This document shows, piece by piece, positions 27,020-35,766 of a stretch of 64,000 nt of DNA; positions within the stretch are counted from its first letter, which is position 1, and each line of letters begins with the position of its first letter. The position numbers were made by a program, and so were the translations under genes. The stretch is from positions 620,001-684,000 of the forward strand of contig CAWFAS010000001.1 in the NCBI GenBank assembly GCA_963813895.1, written 5' to 3'. Source of the stretch: DASZWJ01 sp963813895. GTDB taxonomy: Bacteria > Pseudomonadota > Gammaproteobacteria > JAURND01. The notes under the pieces were generated by a model that made no database searches, had not been told where the DNA came from, and worked only from the letters and a program-made list of their open reading frames with translations.

Positions 27020-29695
27020 ATGTCGAACCAAAATAATCTCTTATCGCCTGATGTAGATCCTATCGAAACAAAAGAGTGGTTTGATGCGCTCTCATCTGTT
27101 ATCAGAATAGAAGGTAAGGAAAGAGCAGGATTTTTGCTCAATGAATTATTAGCTAAGGCTTCAGCTTCAGGCGTGCCAGTACCCACCGGTTTGACAACCT
27201 CGCATATCAATACTATACCGGTTGATCAGGAAGAAAAGATGCCGCACGAAGGGCCTGAAGTGGAACGCTTGCGCGCATTAATACGTTGGAATGCTGTCAT
27301 TATGGTGTTGCGTGCAGGAGAGAAAGATCACGCGCTTGGCGGACATTTGGCCACGTATGCCTCTGCCGCTATGTTGTATGAAATTGGTTTTAATTATTTC
27401 TTCCGTGGACGTAATGAAAAGCACTTAGAAGACTTAGTCTATATTCAAGGCCACTCAGCTCCCGGGATTTATGCGCGCGCATTTTTAGAAGGTCGCCTCA
27501 GTGAGGAACAATTAGAGCATTTTCGTCGCGAAATGGGCGGAATAGGCCTATCTTCTTATCCACACCCCTATTCAATGCCAGATTTCTGGCAATTTCCTAC
27601 TGTTTCTATGGGCTTAGGCCCCTTACAGGCTATTTATCAGGCTCGTTTTTTAAAATATCTGGAACACCGTGGCCTTCAGGCCAGTTCAGACAGAAAGGTT
27701 TGGGCATTCCTGGGTGATGGGGAAATGGATGAGGTGGATTCCTTAGGGGGCATTTCAGTCGCTGCCCGGGAACAACTAGATAATTTGATTTTTGTCGTCA
27801 ATTGCAACTTGCAACGCCTAGACGGTCCTGTGCGTGGCAATGGTCATATTATTGAAGAATTAGAGAGCGATTTCCGCGGCGCTGGGTGGAATGTCATCAA
27901 AGTTATCTGGGGCAGTCGCTGGGATCCATTAATAGCCAAGGATAAAAGCGGGTTGTTAATCAAACGCATGAATGAATGTGTAGATGGCGAATACCAGAAT
28001 TTCCGCGCTAAAGACGGCGCTTATGTGCGCGAGCATTTTTTTGGCAAATATCCAGAATTGTTAGAATTAGTTAAAGATATGTCCGATGAAGATATCTGGC
28101 ATTTAAATCGCGGGGGGCATGATCCGCAAAAAGTCTACGCCGCCTATGCCAAGGCAGTGAAACATAAAGGCCAGCCTACCATCATTCTCGCCAAAACGAT
28201 TAAAGGGTATGGTCTGGGTGCAGCTGGTGAAGGCCTAAATATTGCCCACAATGCTAAAAAAATGGCCATACCCGACCTTAAATTGTTTAACAAACGTTTT
28301 GATTTGTCGTCGATTCCAGAAGAAAAGATTCCAGAATTACCTTTTATTCGTCCAGCGGAAGACAGTCCAGAAATTCAATTTTTAAAATCGCGGCAAAAAG
28401 ATTTAGGGGGGCCGCTGCCGAAACGCTTTCATGAAGCGCCTGCTTTGGCTGCGCCGCCACTGTCCATCTTTGATACCCTGTTGAAAGGCACCGAAGATCG
28501 TGAAATTTCTACTACCATGGCCTTCGTGCGAGCCTTGGCGGCTTTGCTTAAAGATAAAAACATCAATAAACATATTGTTCCGATAGTAGCCGATGAGTCA
28601 CGCACCTTTGGTATGGAAGGACTGTTTCGTCAGATCGGCATCTATTCAATTGTCGGCCAGTTATATGAGCCAGAAGACAAAGCGCAGGTCATGTATTATC
28701 GGGAAAGTAAAGACGGCCAGATTTTGCAGGAAGGCATTAATGAAGCGGGATCCTTCTGTTCCTGGATAGCAGCTGGCACGTCCTATAGCAGCAATGCATT
28801 GCCAATGATACCGTTTTATATCTTCTATTCGATGTTTGGTTTCCAGCGTATAGGCGATTATGCCTGGGCTGCTGGAGATATACGTGCGCGAGGCTTTTTA
28901 TTGGGTAGCTTGGCGGGTCGAACTACGCTCGCGGGGGAAGGCCTGCAACATGACGATGGCCATAGCTTAATTCTCTCCAGCGTAATACCCAGCTGCATTA
29001 GCTACGATCCTACCTTTGCCTATGAAGTTGCCGTTATTATCCAGCACGGTTTGCAGCGTATGTATGCCGATCAGGAGGACGTTTACTATTATTTAACGCT
29101 AATGAATGAAAACTATACGCATCCAGCTATGCCAGAGGGTGTAGAAGAAGGTATTCTTAAAGGCCTTTATCGTTTTCAAGAAGGCTCCAACAAGGCAAAA
29201 TTAAAAGTACAATTACTGGGATCTGGTGCTATTTTGCGTGAAGTAATTGCTGCAGCCAAGATACTAGAACAAGATTATGGGGTTAGTGCTGATATTTGGA
29301 GTGCGACCAGTTTAACCGAGTTGCGCCGCGAAGCTTTGACAGTCGAACGTTATAATCGTCTGCATCCCCAGGCCAAACCCCAAGTGAGTTATGTCACCCA
29401 ATGTTTACTAGAAACCAAAGGTCCGATCATTGCAGCTACCGACTATATGAAAATATATGCGGATCAGATTCGCGCTTTTGTTCCTCGGGCCTACCATGTA
29501 CTAGGAACTGATGGCTATGGTTATAGCGATACCCGCACTCATCTGCGCAATCATTTTGAAGTCAGTGCAGAACATATTACCTATACTGCACTTAGAGCTT
29601 TGGCGGATGAAGGCCAGGTGACTACCGAACAATTGGAAAAAGCAGTGAAGAAATTAGGTATAAATCCAGATGCTCCTGACCCGGCGCGAATCTAA
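27020..29695 (+). CDS. aceE: Pyruvate dehydrogenase E1 component, homodimeric
   Basis: 891-residue thiamine-diphosphate enzyme that decarboxylates pyruvate and transfers the acetyl group to the lipoyl arm of AceF. ATG 27020 (MSNQNN) is preferred to the upstream TTG at 26996, since homologues begin here and GTGAG lies 8 bases upstream. The ThDP/Mg motif GDGEMDE leads to VVNCNLQRLDGPV, and the HGHSAPG-type segment is seen as QGHSAPGIYARAFLEGR near residue 140. Length is the usual for the homodimeric E1. It is the first gene of the PDH operon; no pdhR regulator gene is adjacent. Confidence 0.96.
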   Translation: MSNQNNLLSPDVDPIETKEWFDALSSVIRIEGKERAGFLLNELLAKASASGVPVPTGLTTSHINTIPVDQEEKMPHEGPEVERLRALIRWNAVIMVLRAGEKDHALGGHLATYASAAMLYEIGFNYFFRGRNEKHLEDLVYIQGHSAPGIYARAFLEGRLSEEQLEHFRREMGGIGLSSYPHPYSMPDFWQFPTVSMGLGPLQAIYQARFLKYLEHRGLQASSDRKVWAFLGDGEMDEVDSLGGISVAAREQLDNLIFVVNCNLQRLDGPVRGNGHIIEELESDFRGAGWNVIKVIWGSRWDPLIAKDKSGLLIKRMNECVDGEYQNFRAKDGAYVREHFFGKYPELLELVKDMSDEDIWHLNRGGHDPQKVYAAYAKAVKHKGQPTIILAKTIKGYGLGAAGEGLNIAHNAKKMAIPDLKLFNKRFDLSSIPEEKIPELPFIRPAEDSPEIQFLKSRQKDLGGPLPKRFHEAPALAAPPLSIFDTLLKGTEDREISTTMAFVRALAALLKDKNINKHIVPIVADESRTFGMEGLFRQIGIYSIVGQLYEPEDKAQVMYYRESKDGQILQEGINEAGSFCSWIAAGTSYSSNALPMIPFYIFYSMFGFQRIGDYAWAAGDIRARGFLLGSLAGRTTLAGEGLQHDDGHSLILSSVIPSCISYDPTFAYEVAVIIQHGLQRMYADQEDVYYYLTLMNENYTHPAMPEGVEEGILKGLYRFQEGSNKAKLKVQLLGSGAILREVIAAAKILEQDYGVSADIWSATSLTELRREALTVERYNRLHPQAKPQVSYVTQCLLETKGPIIAATDYMKIYADQIRAFVPRAYHVLGTDGYGYSDTRTHLRNHFEVSAEHITYTALRALADEGQVTTEQLEKAVKKLGINPDAPDPARI

Positions 29696-29711
29696 CTGAA
29701 GGAGATTTCCT

Positions 29712-30992
29712 TTGTCCACAATAAAAGAAGTAACCATTCCCGATATCGGGGGTGCAAAAGATGTTGACGTTATTGAATTACTAGTTGCTCCTGGTGATCA
29801 AGTTTCGATAGATAGTTCCTTGATTACCTTAGAGGGTGATAAGGCTACTATGGAAATCCCTTCCCCTTACGCGGGTGTTGTGGCGGAAATGAAGGTGAAA
29901 GTGGGGGATAAGGTTTCCCAAGGTTCGTTGATTTTAACTATAGAAGCCGCTGGTGAAGCAGAACAAGCCAAACGGCCGGCACCAACTGCGCAGGCTTCAA
30001 CTCCAACCCAATCTACGACAGAAACTCAAGCAGCACCTACTGCTAAAACCCCAGCCCCAGCTGCTCCGCCACAAGCCCCTTCTGTGACCGAAGAAATCCA
30101 TGCCGGGCCAGCTGTGCGCCGCTTAGCAAGGGAATTCGGCGTTGATTTGACTCTTGTTAGACCAACAGGAGAAAAAAACCGCATTCTCAAGGAAGATGTG
30201 CAAGGCTTTGTCAAGAGTGCGCTTGCCAAAGGGCCTGGCACTGCGGTAGGTGGCCTTGCGGTGGCGTCGGCACCCGTGATCGATTTTTCCCAGTTCGGTG
30301 AGATTGAGGCCAAACCTCTCAATAAAATTAAAAGACTGACTGGCATTAATGTCCATCGCAGTTGGGTAACTGTACCGCACGTAACTCAATTTGCAGAAGC
30401 TGATACTACTGAGCTGGAAGCTTTCCGTGAACAACAGAAAAATGCGGCTGAGAAAAAAGGGGTCAAACTCACCCCGCTAGTTTTCATTATGAAAGCCGTA
30501 GTAGCTGCATTAAAAGCTTTTCCTCATTTTAATGCTTCTTTAGATCCAAGTGGTGAACAACTGATTTTGAAAAAATATTTTCATGTCGGCGTGGCCGTTG
30601 ATACACCTAATGGTCTGGTAGTTCCCGTGGTGCGAGATGTAGATAAAAAAGGTTTATATACCTTGGCGGAAGAATTGGCAAAAATCAGTACCAAGGCCCG
30701 TGAGAAAGGATTATCTTTAGCTGAGATGCAAGGTAGCTGTTTTACCATTTCCAGCCTGGGAGGTATCGGCGGTACTGCATTCACTCCTATTGTTAATGCA
30801 CCCGATGTGGCGATTTTAGGTGTATCCAAGGCCAGTATAAAACCTGTATATCAAGGTAATGCCTTTGTTCCGCGACTAATGCTACCGCTATCATTATCCT
30901 ATGATCACCGCGTGATCGACGGAGCAGACGGCGCACGTTTTATCGTTTACTTAACGGAGCGGTTGTCGGACATTCGTACTTTGTTATTATAA
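29712..30992 (+). CDS. aceF: Pyruvate dehydrogenase E2, dihydrolipoamide acetyltransferase
   Basis: 426-residue core of the PDH complex that moves the acetyl group from lipoyl-lysine to CoA. One lipoyl domain (residues 1-75) with lipoylated Lys44 in GDKA; then an Ala/Pro/Thr-rich linker (about 80-125); a peripheral-subunit-binding domain (about 133-170, AGPAVRRLAREFGVDL); and the catalytic domain with His399 and Asp403 in HRVIDG. E. coli AceF has three lipoyl domains, this has one. The start is TTG at 29712 with AAGGAGAT 8 bases upstream, 16 bases after aceE. Confidence 0.95.
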   Translation: MSTIKEVTIPDIGGAKDVDVIELLVAPGDQVSIDSSLITLEGDKATMEIPSPYAGVVAEMKVKVGDKVSQGSLILTIEAAGEAEQAKRPAPTAQASTPTQSTTETQAAPTAKTPAPAAPPQAPSVTEEIHAGPAVRRLAREFGVDLTLVRPTGEKNRILKEDVQGFVKSALAKGPGTAVGGLAVASAPVIDFSQFGEIEAKPLNKIKRLTGINVHRSWVTVPHVTQFAEADTTELEAFREQQKNAAEKKGVKLTPLVFIMKAVVAALKAFPHFNASLDPSGEQLILKKYFHVGVAVDTPNGLVVPVVRDVDKKGLYTLAEELAKISTKAREKGLSLAEMQGSCFTISSLGGIGGTAFTPIVNAPDVAILGVSKASIKPVYQGNAFVPRLMLPLSLSYDHRVIDGADGARFIVYLTERLSDIRTLLL

Positions 30993-31023
30993 AAGGTCAG
31001 GATTCACCATAGAAGTTTACATT

Positions 31024-31149
31024 AGCTTTCTCCCTTCTCCCGCTTGCGGGAGAAGGGTCGGGGATGAGGGTGCATCGGGTTTGCATTTGCGCTTGATGAA
31101 ACACCCTCACCCCCGGCCCCTCTCCCGCAAGCGGGAGAGGGGAGAAAGC
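31024..31149. repeat. R6 palindrome, copy a, inside the PDH operon
   Basis: About 126 bases made of nested inverted repeats: outer AGCTTTCTCCCTTCTCCCGC pairing with GGGAGAGGGGAGAAAGCC, and each arm itself containing a CCCGCTTGCGGG or CCCGCAAGCGGG palindrome. It separates aceF from lpdA (206-base gap), while aceE and aceF are 16 bases apart. The second copy is at 57428-57550. Confidence 0.88.
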
Positions 31150-31198
31150 CACTGTGAAGCATTAAAATTAACCTAAAACCAGGTTCAGGAACTAAAAA

Positions 31199-32623
31199 AT
31201 GACATCAGAAATCAATACACAGGTTGTAGTAATAGGCAGCGGGCCTGGCGGCTATTCTGCAGCTTTTCGTGCAGCTGATCTTGGCAAAAAAGTCACCTTA
31301 GTAGAGCGCTATGACTCCCTGGGAGGCGTATGTCTCAACGTGGGTTGCATACCCTCTAAGGCTTTGCTGCATGCCGCTAAAGTCATTGATGATGCCCATG
31401 ATATGGGTGAGTTTGGTGTTAGCTTTAGTGAGCCGAAGATTGATATTGAAAAGCTTAAAGGTTGGAAAAGTAAAGTCGTAGGTCGTTTGACCGGCGGCTT
31501 AAAAATGCTGGCTAAGCAACGACAAGTGAATGTAATTACTGGCGCTGGCGAGTTCGTTTCTCCCTCGCAGTTAAAGGTGAGCGGCAAAGAGGGCGATACC
31601 TTGATCATCTTCGAACAAGCTATCATTGCTGTCGGTTCACGCCCAGTGAAGTTACCGTTCTTGCCTGAAGATCCACGTATAATGGATTCAACCGGCGCAT
31701 TGGACTTGCCCGATCCTAACAGCCGTTTACTGATTATAGGGGGGGGTATCATAGGATTGGAAATGGCCACGGTATATCATGCTCTCGGGGCTAAAGTGAA
31801 CGTAGTGGAATTCATGGAACAGCTGATCCCCAGTGCCGATAAAGATGTGGTGGCCCCCCTGCACAAGCGTGTGCAAAAACGTTATGAAAATATTTGGCTA
31901 AAAACTAAAGTGACTAAAGTTGAAGCCAAGAAAGAGGGTTTGTATGTCACATTTGAAGGTGAAAATGCACCTAAACAACCAGAACGTTTTGATCGCATCC
32001 TGGTGTCCGTGGGGCGACGACCCAACGGTGATTTAATTGCAGCAGAGAAAGCGGGATTAACTGTTGATGCCAAGGGTTTTATTGCGGTCGATAACCAATT
32101 GCGCACATCGGTGGCCAATATTTTTGCGATTGGTGATGTGGTCGGCAATCCTATGTTGGCACATAAAGGCTCAGCGGAAGGACGCCTGGCTGCTGAAGTT
32201 ATAAGCGGTTTGAAACATTATTTTGAACCTAAATGTATCCCTTCGGTAGCCTATACCGATCCTGAAGTTGCTTGGGTGGGGTTGACTGAGCGTGAAGCCA
32301 AAGAAAAAGGGGTTGCTTATGGTAAGGCTGTATTCCCGTGGATGGCCAGTGGCCGCGCCTTGACGATGGGTCGCGATGAAGGATTAACCCTGTTATTATT
32401 TGATGAAATCTCACATCGCATAATTGGTGCTGGCATTGTTGGCCCAAATGCGGGAGAATTGATCACTGAAACGGCATTAGCTATTGAAATGGGTTGTGAT
32501 GTAGACGATATTGCGCTGACCATTCACCCCCATCCGACATTATCCGAAAGTGTTATGATGGCTGCTGAGATTTTCGAAGGTACTATTACTGATTTATACT
32601 TGCCCAGGAAGAAAAAACAATAA
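31199..32623 (+). CDS. lpdA: Dihydrolipoamide dehydrogenase (E3)
   Basis: 474-residue flavoprotein that reoxidises dihydrolipoamide with NAD+ in the PDH (and likely 2-oxoglutarate dehydrogenase) complex. FAD-binding GSGPGGYSAA is at residues 13-22, the redox pair is Cys45/Cys50 in GGVCLNVGCIPSK, the NAD-binding GGGIIGLEMA lies near 180-190, and the C-terminal active-site base is in HPHPTLSE. No lipoyl domain is fused. It is part of the PDH operon but behind an R6 palindrome, so it may have its own promoter or altered expression. Confidence 0.96.
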   Translation: MTSEINTQVVVIGSGPGGYSAAFRAADLGKKVTLVERYDSLGGVCLNVGCIPSKALLHAAKVIDDAHDMGEFGVSFSEPKIDIEKLKGWKSKVVGRLTGGLKMLAKQRQVNVITGAGEFVSPSQLKVSGKEGDTLIIFEQAIIAVGSRPVKLPFLPEDPRIMDSTGALDLPDPNSRLLIIGGGIIGLEMATVYHALGAKVNVVEFMEQLIPSADKDVVAPLHKRVQKRYENIWLKTKVTKVEAKKEGLYVTFEGENAPKQPERFDRILVSVGRRPNGDLIAAEKAGLTVDAKGFIAVDNQLRTSVANIFAIGDVVGNPMLAHKGSAEGRLAAEVISGLKHYFEPKCIPSVAYTDPEVAWVGLTEREAKEKGVAYGKAVFPWMASGRALTMGRDEGLTLLLFDEISHRIIGAGIVGPNAGELITETALAIEMGCDVDDIALTIHPHPTLSESVMMAAEIFEGTITDLYLPRKKKQ

Positions 32624-32717
32624 GGAGGGATCCATTTCTCCTCCTCCGTGCCTGCTATTCATGTAGGCCGGGTGGCCCGGGGAATAGTTATGCCCACTTC
32701 TTGCAGAATTCCTTTAC

Positions 32718-32748
32718 TATACCCGATACACTTAGGATTTCGGGTATA
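32718..32748. repeat. R8 short palindrome, copy b
   Basis: 31-base copy in the opposite orientation to 18352-18382, ten bases before the dapE stop codon, between convergent lpdA and dapE. It may serve as part of the dapE 3' hairpin. Confidence 0.8.
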
Positions 32749-32758
32749 TAAAAATCCT

Positions 32759-33907
32759 TCACTCCTTGTGGCTAGACAACAATTCCACCAATATTTGTTG
32801 GTAAATGCGCGTCAACTTTGCCAGATCATCAATTCTGACCCGTTCATTAATTTGGTGGATTGAATCATTGCCCGGGCCGAATTCTAATACCTCACATCCT
32901 GTCGGCGCTATAAAGCGTCCGTCTGAGGTTCCTCCTGCGGTTGATAATTTTGGTATCAACCCAGTTACCATATCAATCGCCGAGCACGCTGCAGCTAAAA
33001 GTTTGCCATTATTGGTTAGGAACGGCTTTCCCGAATGCTTCCAAGTTAAATCATAGCGTAAATCATACTCATCCAGGAGAGTAGTGACGCGTTTTTGCAA
33101 TTCTTCCACACTGACCTCAGGGGAGTAGCGAAAATTAAATAAGGCTTCCAAATGATCAGGTATAACATTCGTAGCGCCAGTGCCGGAATTGACATTGGAG
33201 ATTTGCAGTGAAGTGGGAGGAAAACTTTCGTTGCCATTGTCCCAATGGTTATTACACAAAGCAGCTAGTGCAGCTATGCTACGATGTATAGGATTGTCTG
33301 CAAGATGAGGATAGGCGATATGTCCTTGCTTACCAAAGACCTTGAGCTTACCGTTCAAGGAACCGCGGCGACCAATTTTTATGGTATCTCCCAATGCATG
33401 TTCACACGAAGGCTCACCCACAATGCACCAGGTGATTTTTTCTTGGCGTGCTTGCAGGTGTTCTATGACTTTTTGGGTGCCATTTAAAGCGGGACCTTCT
33501 TCATCGCTGGTAACCAGAAAGGCAATAGAGCCTCCATGGTCAGGGTATTGCTGGACAAAATTTTTACAGGCAATGACCATTGCTGCTAGGCTGCCTTTCA
33601 TATCTTGCGCACCGCGCCCATATAAAAATCCATCGCGAATGGATGGAGTAAATGGAGCTGAAGTCCACTGTTCAAGTGGTCCGGTGGGTACGACATCGGT
33701 ATGGCCAGCAAAAACAAATAATGGTGCTGCGCTGCCTCTGCGCGCCCACAGGTTATCCACTTCGGCAAAACGCAAAGATTCAATTTGAAAACCTAAGGGT
33801 TCTAGATGCGATGCCAACAGCGCTTGGCAGCCGGAATCTTGTGGTGTAATAGAAGGTTTTTGTATAAGGGCTTTAGTGAGTTCCAATGTTGGGTCAGGTT
33901 CATTCAT
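32759..33907 (-). CDS. dapE: Succinyl-diaminopimelate desuccinylase
   Basis: 382-residue zinc hydrolase that makes LL-diaminopimelate and succinate in lysine and peptidoglycan synthesis. Metal and catalytic residues lie in GHTDVVPTG (His, Asp), YGRGAQDMKG (Asp), SDEEGPA (Glu pair) and VGEPS; the lid domain fills about 180-290. The start used is ATG 33907 (MNEPDP), which agrees with homologue lengths; the open frame continues upstream to 33988 but that part is repeat and MITE sequence. dapD lies upstream on the same strand, 476 bases away, separated by inserted repeats. Confidence 0.95.
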   Translation of the reverse strand: MNEPDPTLELTKALIQKPSITPQDSGCQALLASHLEPLGFQIESLRFAEVDNLWARRGSAAPLFVFAGHTDVVPTGPLEQWTSAPFTPSIRDGFLYGRGAQDMKGSLAAMVIACKNFVQQYPDHGGSIAFLVTSDEEGPALNGTQKVIEHLQARQEKITWCIVGEPSCEHALGDTIKIGRRGSLNGKLKVFGKQGHIAYPHLADNPIHRSIAALAALCNNHWDNGNESFPPTSLQISNVNSGTGATNVIPDHLEALFNFRYSPEVSVEELQKRVTTLLDEYDLRYDLTWKHSGKPFLTNNGKLLAAACSAIDMVTGLIPKLSTAGGTSDGRFIAPTGCEVLEFGPGNDSIHQINERVRIDDLAKLTRIYQQILVELLSSHKE

Positions 33908-33975
33908 GTTGATAGTCCGTATAAGTGTAGTTGTACGATTGTGAGGCCCTGTAAGCCTTAAGGGACTTGCTCGAG

Positions 33976-34255
33976 CTATCCGATGCACACATTTTGTAAT
34001 TACTAGAAATGCTGGGTACGTCGTTCCCGCTTTACCGAATTATCCTAAAATATCAGCCTATCAAGCGGGAATCTATTGCCCACCTTTCCAACGGAACGCA
34101 CCAATGCCAGTCATAACTGTTTATTGCTACTTCACTTAGTTTGAAAATTAGGGACTGGATCCCCGCTTGGTAGGCTGATATTTTAGGATAATTCGGTAAA
34201 GCGGGGACGACGAATTCTAATTCTGGCGGCTAAAAAAAATGTGTGCATCTGATAG
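33976..34255. mobile_element. R4 MITE, copy 1, with 10-bp target duplication
   Basis: 280-bp non-coding element bounded by about 15-base terminal inverted repeats (CTATCCGATGCACAC and GTGTGCATCTGATAG). Subterminal arms of about 45 bases pair (CGTCGTTCCCGCTTTACCGA and TCGGTAAAGCGGGGACGACG). It is flanked by a perfect 10-base direct repeat CTTGCTCGAG at 33966-33975 and 34256-34265. About 95 percent identical to copy 2 at 48788-49069. No transposase is encoded; a transposase acting in trans is expected elsewhere in the genome. It is inserted in an R3 palindrome. Confidence 0.9.
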
Positions 34256-34368
34256 CTTGCTCGAGCCGGTATGGGATTGGGTGCATAACTTAACTTATTC
34301 TGCCCAACCAGTTCCTTCCCCCGCAAGCGGGGGAAGGTTAGGATGGGGGCAGCTTCTAGTGGCAAAAA
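34256..34368. repeat. R3 palindrome, right half, split by the MITE
   Basis: Right half of an R3 element: loop GCCGGTATGGGATTGGGTGC and onward, and arm CCTTCCCCCGCAAGCGGGGG, matching the intact copies at 45960-46127 and 61711-61866. The left half survives only as about 33945-33975 with decayed arm; the MITE sits between the halves. Confidence 0.8.
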
Positions 34369-34383
34369 GTTACGACATGCAAA

Positions 34384-35205
34384 CTAAAAACCCCGTAACA
34401 GCTCATTAATACTCACTTTGCTCCGTGTTTTCTCATCAACCCGCTTTACAATAACAGCACAATAAAGACTATACGCGCCATCTGCTGAGGGTAGGTTTCC
34501 TGGTACTACTACGGAACCTGCGGGAATACGTCCATAAGTAACAACCCCCGTTTCACGATCATAGATGCGGGTGCTGGAGCCAATATAAACGCCCATGGAA
34601 AGCACTGATCCTGCTTCTACAATTACGCCTTCAACCACTTCTGATCGGGCACCGATGAAACAGTTATCTTCAATAATTGTTGGATTGCTCTGAAGAGGTT
34701 CTAAAACACCACCAATGCCAACACCGCCTGACAAATGCACTTGTTTGCCGATTTGCGCGCAGGAGCCTACGGTGGCCCAGGTATCTACCATAGTGCCCTC
34801 ACCAATGTGGGCGCCGATATTAATAAAGCTGGGCATAATGATGGTATTGGGTGCGATGTAGGCACCTTTACGTATAGAGGCGCCAGGTACGACGCGTACA
34901 CCAGATTCGATTAGTTGCTGTTTGTTTTGTGCGCTGAATTTCAGAGGAATTTTATCAAAAAATAGAGAATCACCGGCCTCTATAATCTGGTTTTTTTCAA
35001 TTTTAAAATATAGCAAAATTGCCTTTTTAAGCCATTGATTAACTTCCCAGCTGCCGTTATTCTTTGCTGCGAGTTTTAAGGTGCCTTTGTCTAGCAGTTC
35101 TATCGTTTCCAGAATGGCAGACTTAGTTGATGCTTCCAGATTATCAGCATTAATTTCAGCACGGCGTTCGAAGGCTGCCTCGATTATATTAGCCAAGTCT
35201 TGCAT
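34384..35205 (-). CDS. dapD: Tetrahydrodipicolinate N-succinyltransferase
   Basis: 273-residue trimeric acyltransferase that succinylates tetrahydrodipicolinate in the diaminopimelate pathway. The left-handed beta-helix of hexapeptide repeats is seen from about residue 105 to 240 (IRKGAYIAPNTIIMPSFINI, GAHIGEGTMVDTWATVGSCA). The family's GVGIGGVLEP is near 155. Start ATG 35205 has GAGGAGAA 6 bases upstream. dapE is the next gene downstream on the same strand, as in many proteobacteria, but inserted repeats now separate them. Confidence 0.96.
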   Translation of the reverse strand: MQDLANIIEAAFERRAEINADNLEASTKSAILETIELLDKGTLKLAAKNNGSWEVNQWLKKAILLYFKIEKNQIIEAGDSLFFDKIPLKFSAQNKQQLIESGVRVVPGASIRKGAYIAPNTIIMPSFINIGAHIGEGTMVDTWATVGSCAQIGKQVHLSGGVGIGGVLEPLQSNPTIIEDNCFIGARSEVVEGVIVEAGSVLSMGVYIGSSTRIYDRETGVVTYGRIPAGSVVVPGNLPSADGAYSLYCAVIVKRVDEKTRSKVSINELLRGF

Positions 35206-35251
35206 TTAAATTCTCCTCGGGTGTTAGAACGCTTACTAAAATATAACGTAA

Positions 35252-35282
35252 TATACCCGAAATCCTAAGTGTATTGGGTATA
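35252..35282. repeat. R8 short palindrome, copy c
   Basis: 31-base copy, one base different from 18352-18382 (TATTGGGTATA), upstream of dapD and the tRNA promoter. Confidence 0.8.
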
Positions 35283-35373
35283 ACCTTATGCTTTAAAAAT
35301 CTAAGTTGCAATTTGAATTAGTTATCTCCGACACTATTTTAATGAAAACTGCCACACTTTTGCAGACTAAACA

Positions 35374-35402
35374 TTGACGCTACCGAAGCGGGTGAGTATT
35401 AT
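35374..35402 (+). promoter_or_regulatory. Sigma-70 promoter of the tRNA cluster
   Basis: -35 box TTGACG at 35374-35379 and -10 box TATTAT at 35397-35402 with the ideal 17-base spacer; the expected start is near 35409, 7 bases before tRNA-Pro. No gene other than the tRNAs follows closely. Confidence 0.8.
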
Positions 35403-35415
35403 GTTCAGTCTCTTA

Positions 35416-35492
35416 CGGGGTATAGCGCAGTCTGGTAGCGCGCCTGCTTTGGGAGCAGGATGTCGGGGGTTCGAATCCCTCTACCCCGACCA
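35416..35492 (+). tRNA. tRNA-Pro(UGG)
   Basis: 77 nucleotides including the encoded CCA. The acceptor stem CGGGGTA pairs with TACCCCG, the anticodon arm is CCTGC-TTTGGGA-GCAGG with anticodon TGG, and the T-arm has GGTTCGAATCC. First tRNA of a three-tRNA unit. Confidence 0.97.
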
Positions 35493-35542
35493 GTAGGCTG
35501 AATTTGTGTTAGGCTCTGTTTTACAGAGCCTTAATGACCCGA

Positions 35543-35619
35543 GTGCCCGTAGCTCAGTCGGATAGAGCATCAGCCTTCTAAGCCGAGGGTCGGGGGTTCG
35601 AATCCTGCCGGGCGCGCCA
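35543..35619 (+). tRNA. tRNA-Arg(UCU)
   Basis: 77 nucleotides with encoded CCA. The acceptor stem GTGCCCG pairs with CGGGCGC through one G-U pair. The anticodon loop CTTCTAA gives TCT. Two stem defects are visible: A-C in the middle of the anticodon stem (TCAGC against GCCGA) and G-G in the T stem (GGGGG against CCTGC, which also has a G-U). It is still the only candidate for this anticodon in the window and lies between two normal tRNAs. Confidence 0.9.
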
Positions 35620-35689
35620 TTGAAGTCACAATGCCTGAGTAAACTCTTGCTCAGTGCTAGAGTTGAAAACAACTTTTGTAAAATAGCTT

Positions 35690-35766
35690 GGTGGACGTAG
35701 CTCAGTTGGTAGAGCCCCGGATTGTGATTCCGGTTGTCGTGGGTTCGAGCCCCATCGTTCACCCCA
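35690..35766 (+). tRNA. tRNA-His(GUG)
   Basis: The 5' G at 35690 is the His-specific G-1. Acceptor stem GTGGACG pairs with CGTTCAC, anticodon arm CCGGA-TTGTGAT-TCCGG carries GTG, discriminator is C and CCA is encoded (35764-35766). Confidence 0.97.

Noticed and set aside
33908..33988. N-terminal extension of DapE to 33988
   Set aside because: The added 27 residues come from R3 and MITE sequence and are not found in typical DapE proteins.
35481..35762. 93-codon open frame on the minus strand with GAPGRIRTPDPRLRR-type sequence
   Set aside because: It is the antisense of the tRNA-Arg and tRNA-His genes, a well-known spurious product of tRNA clusters.
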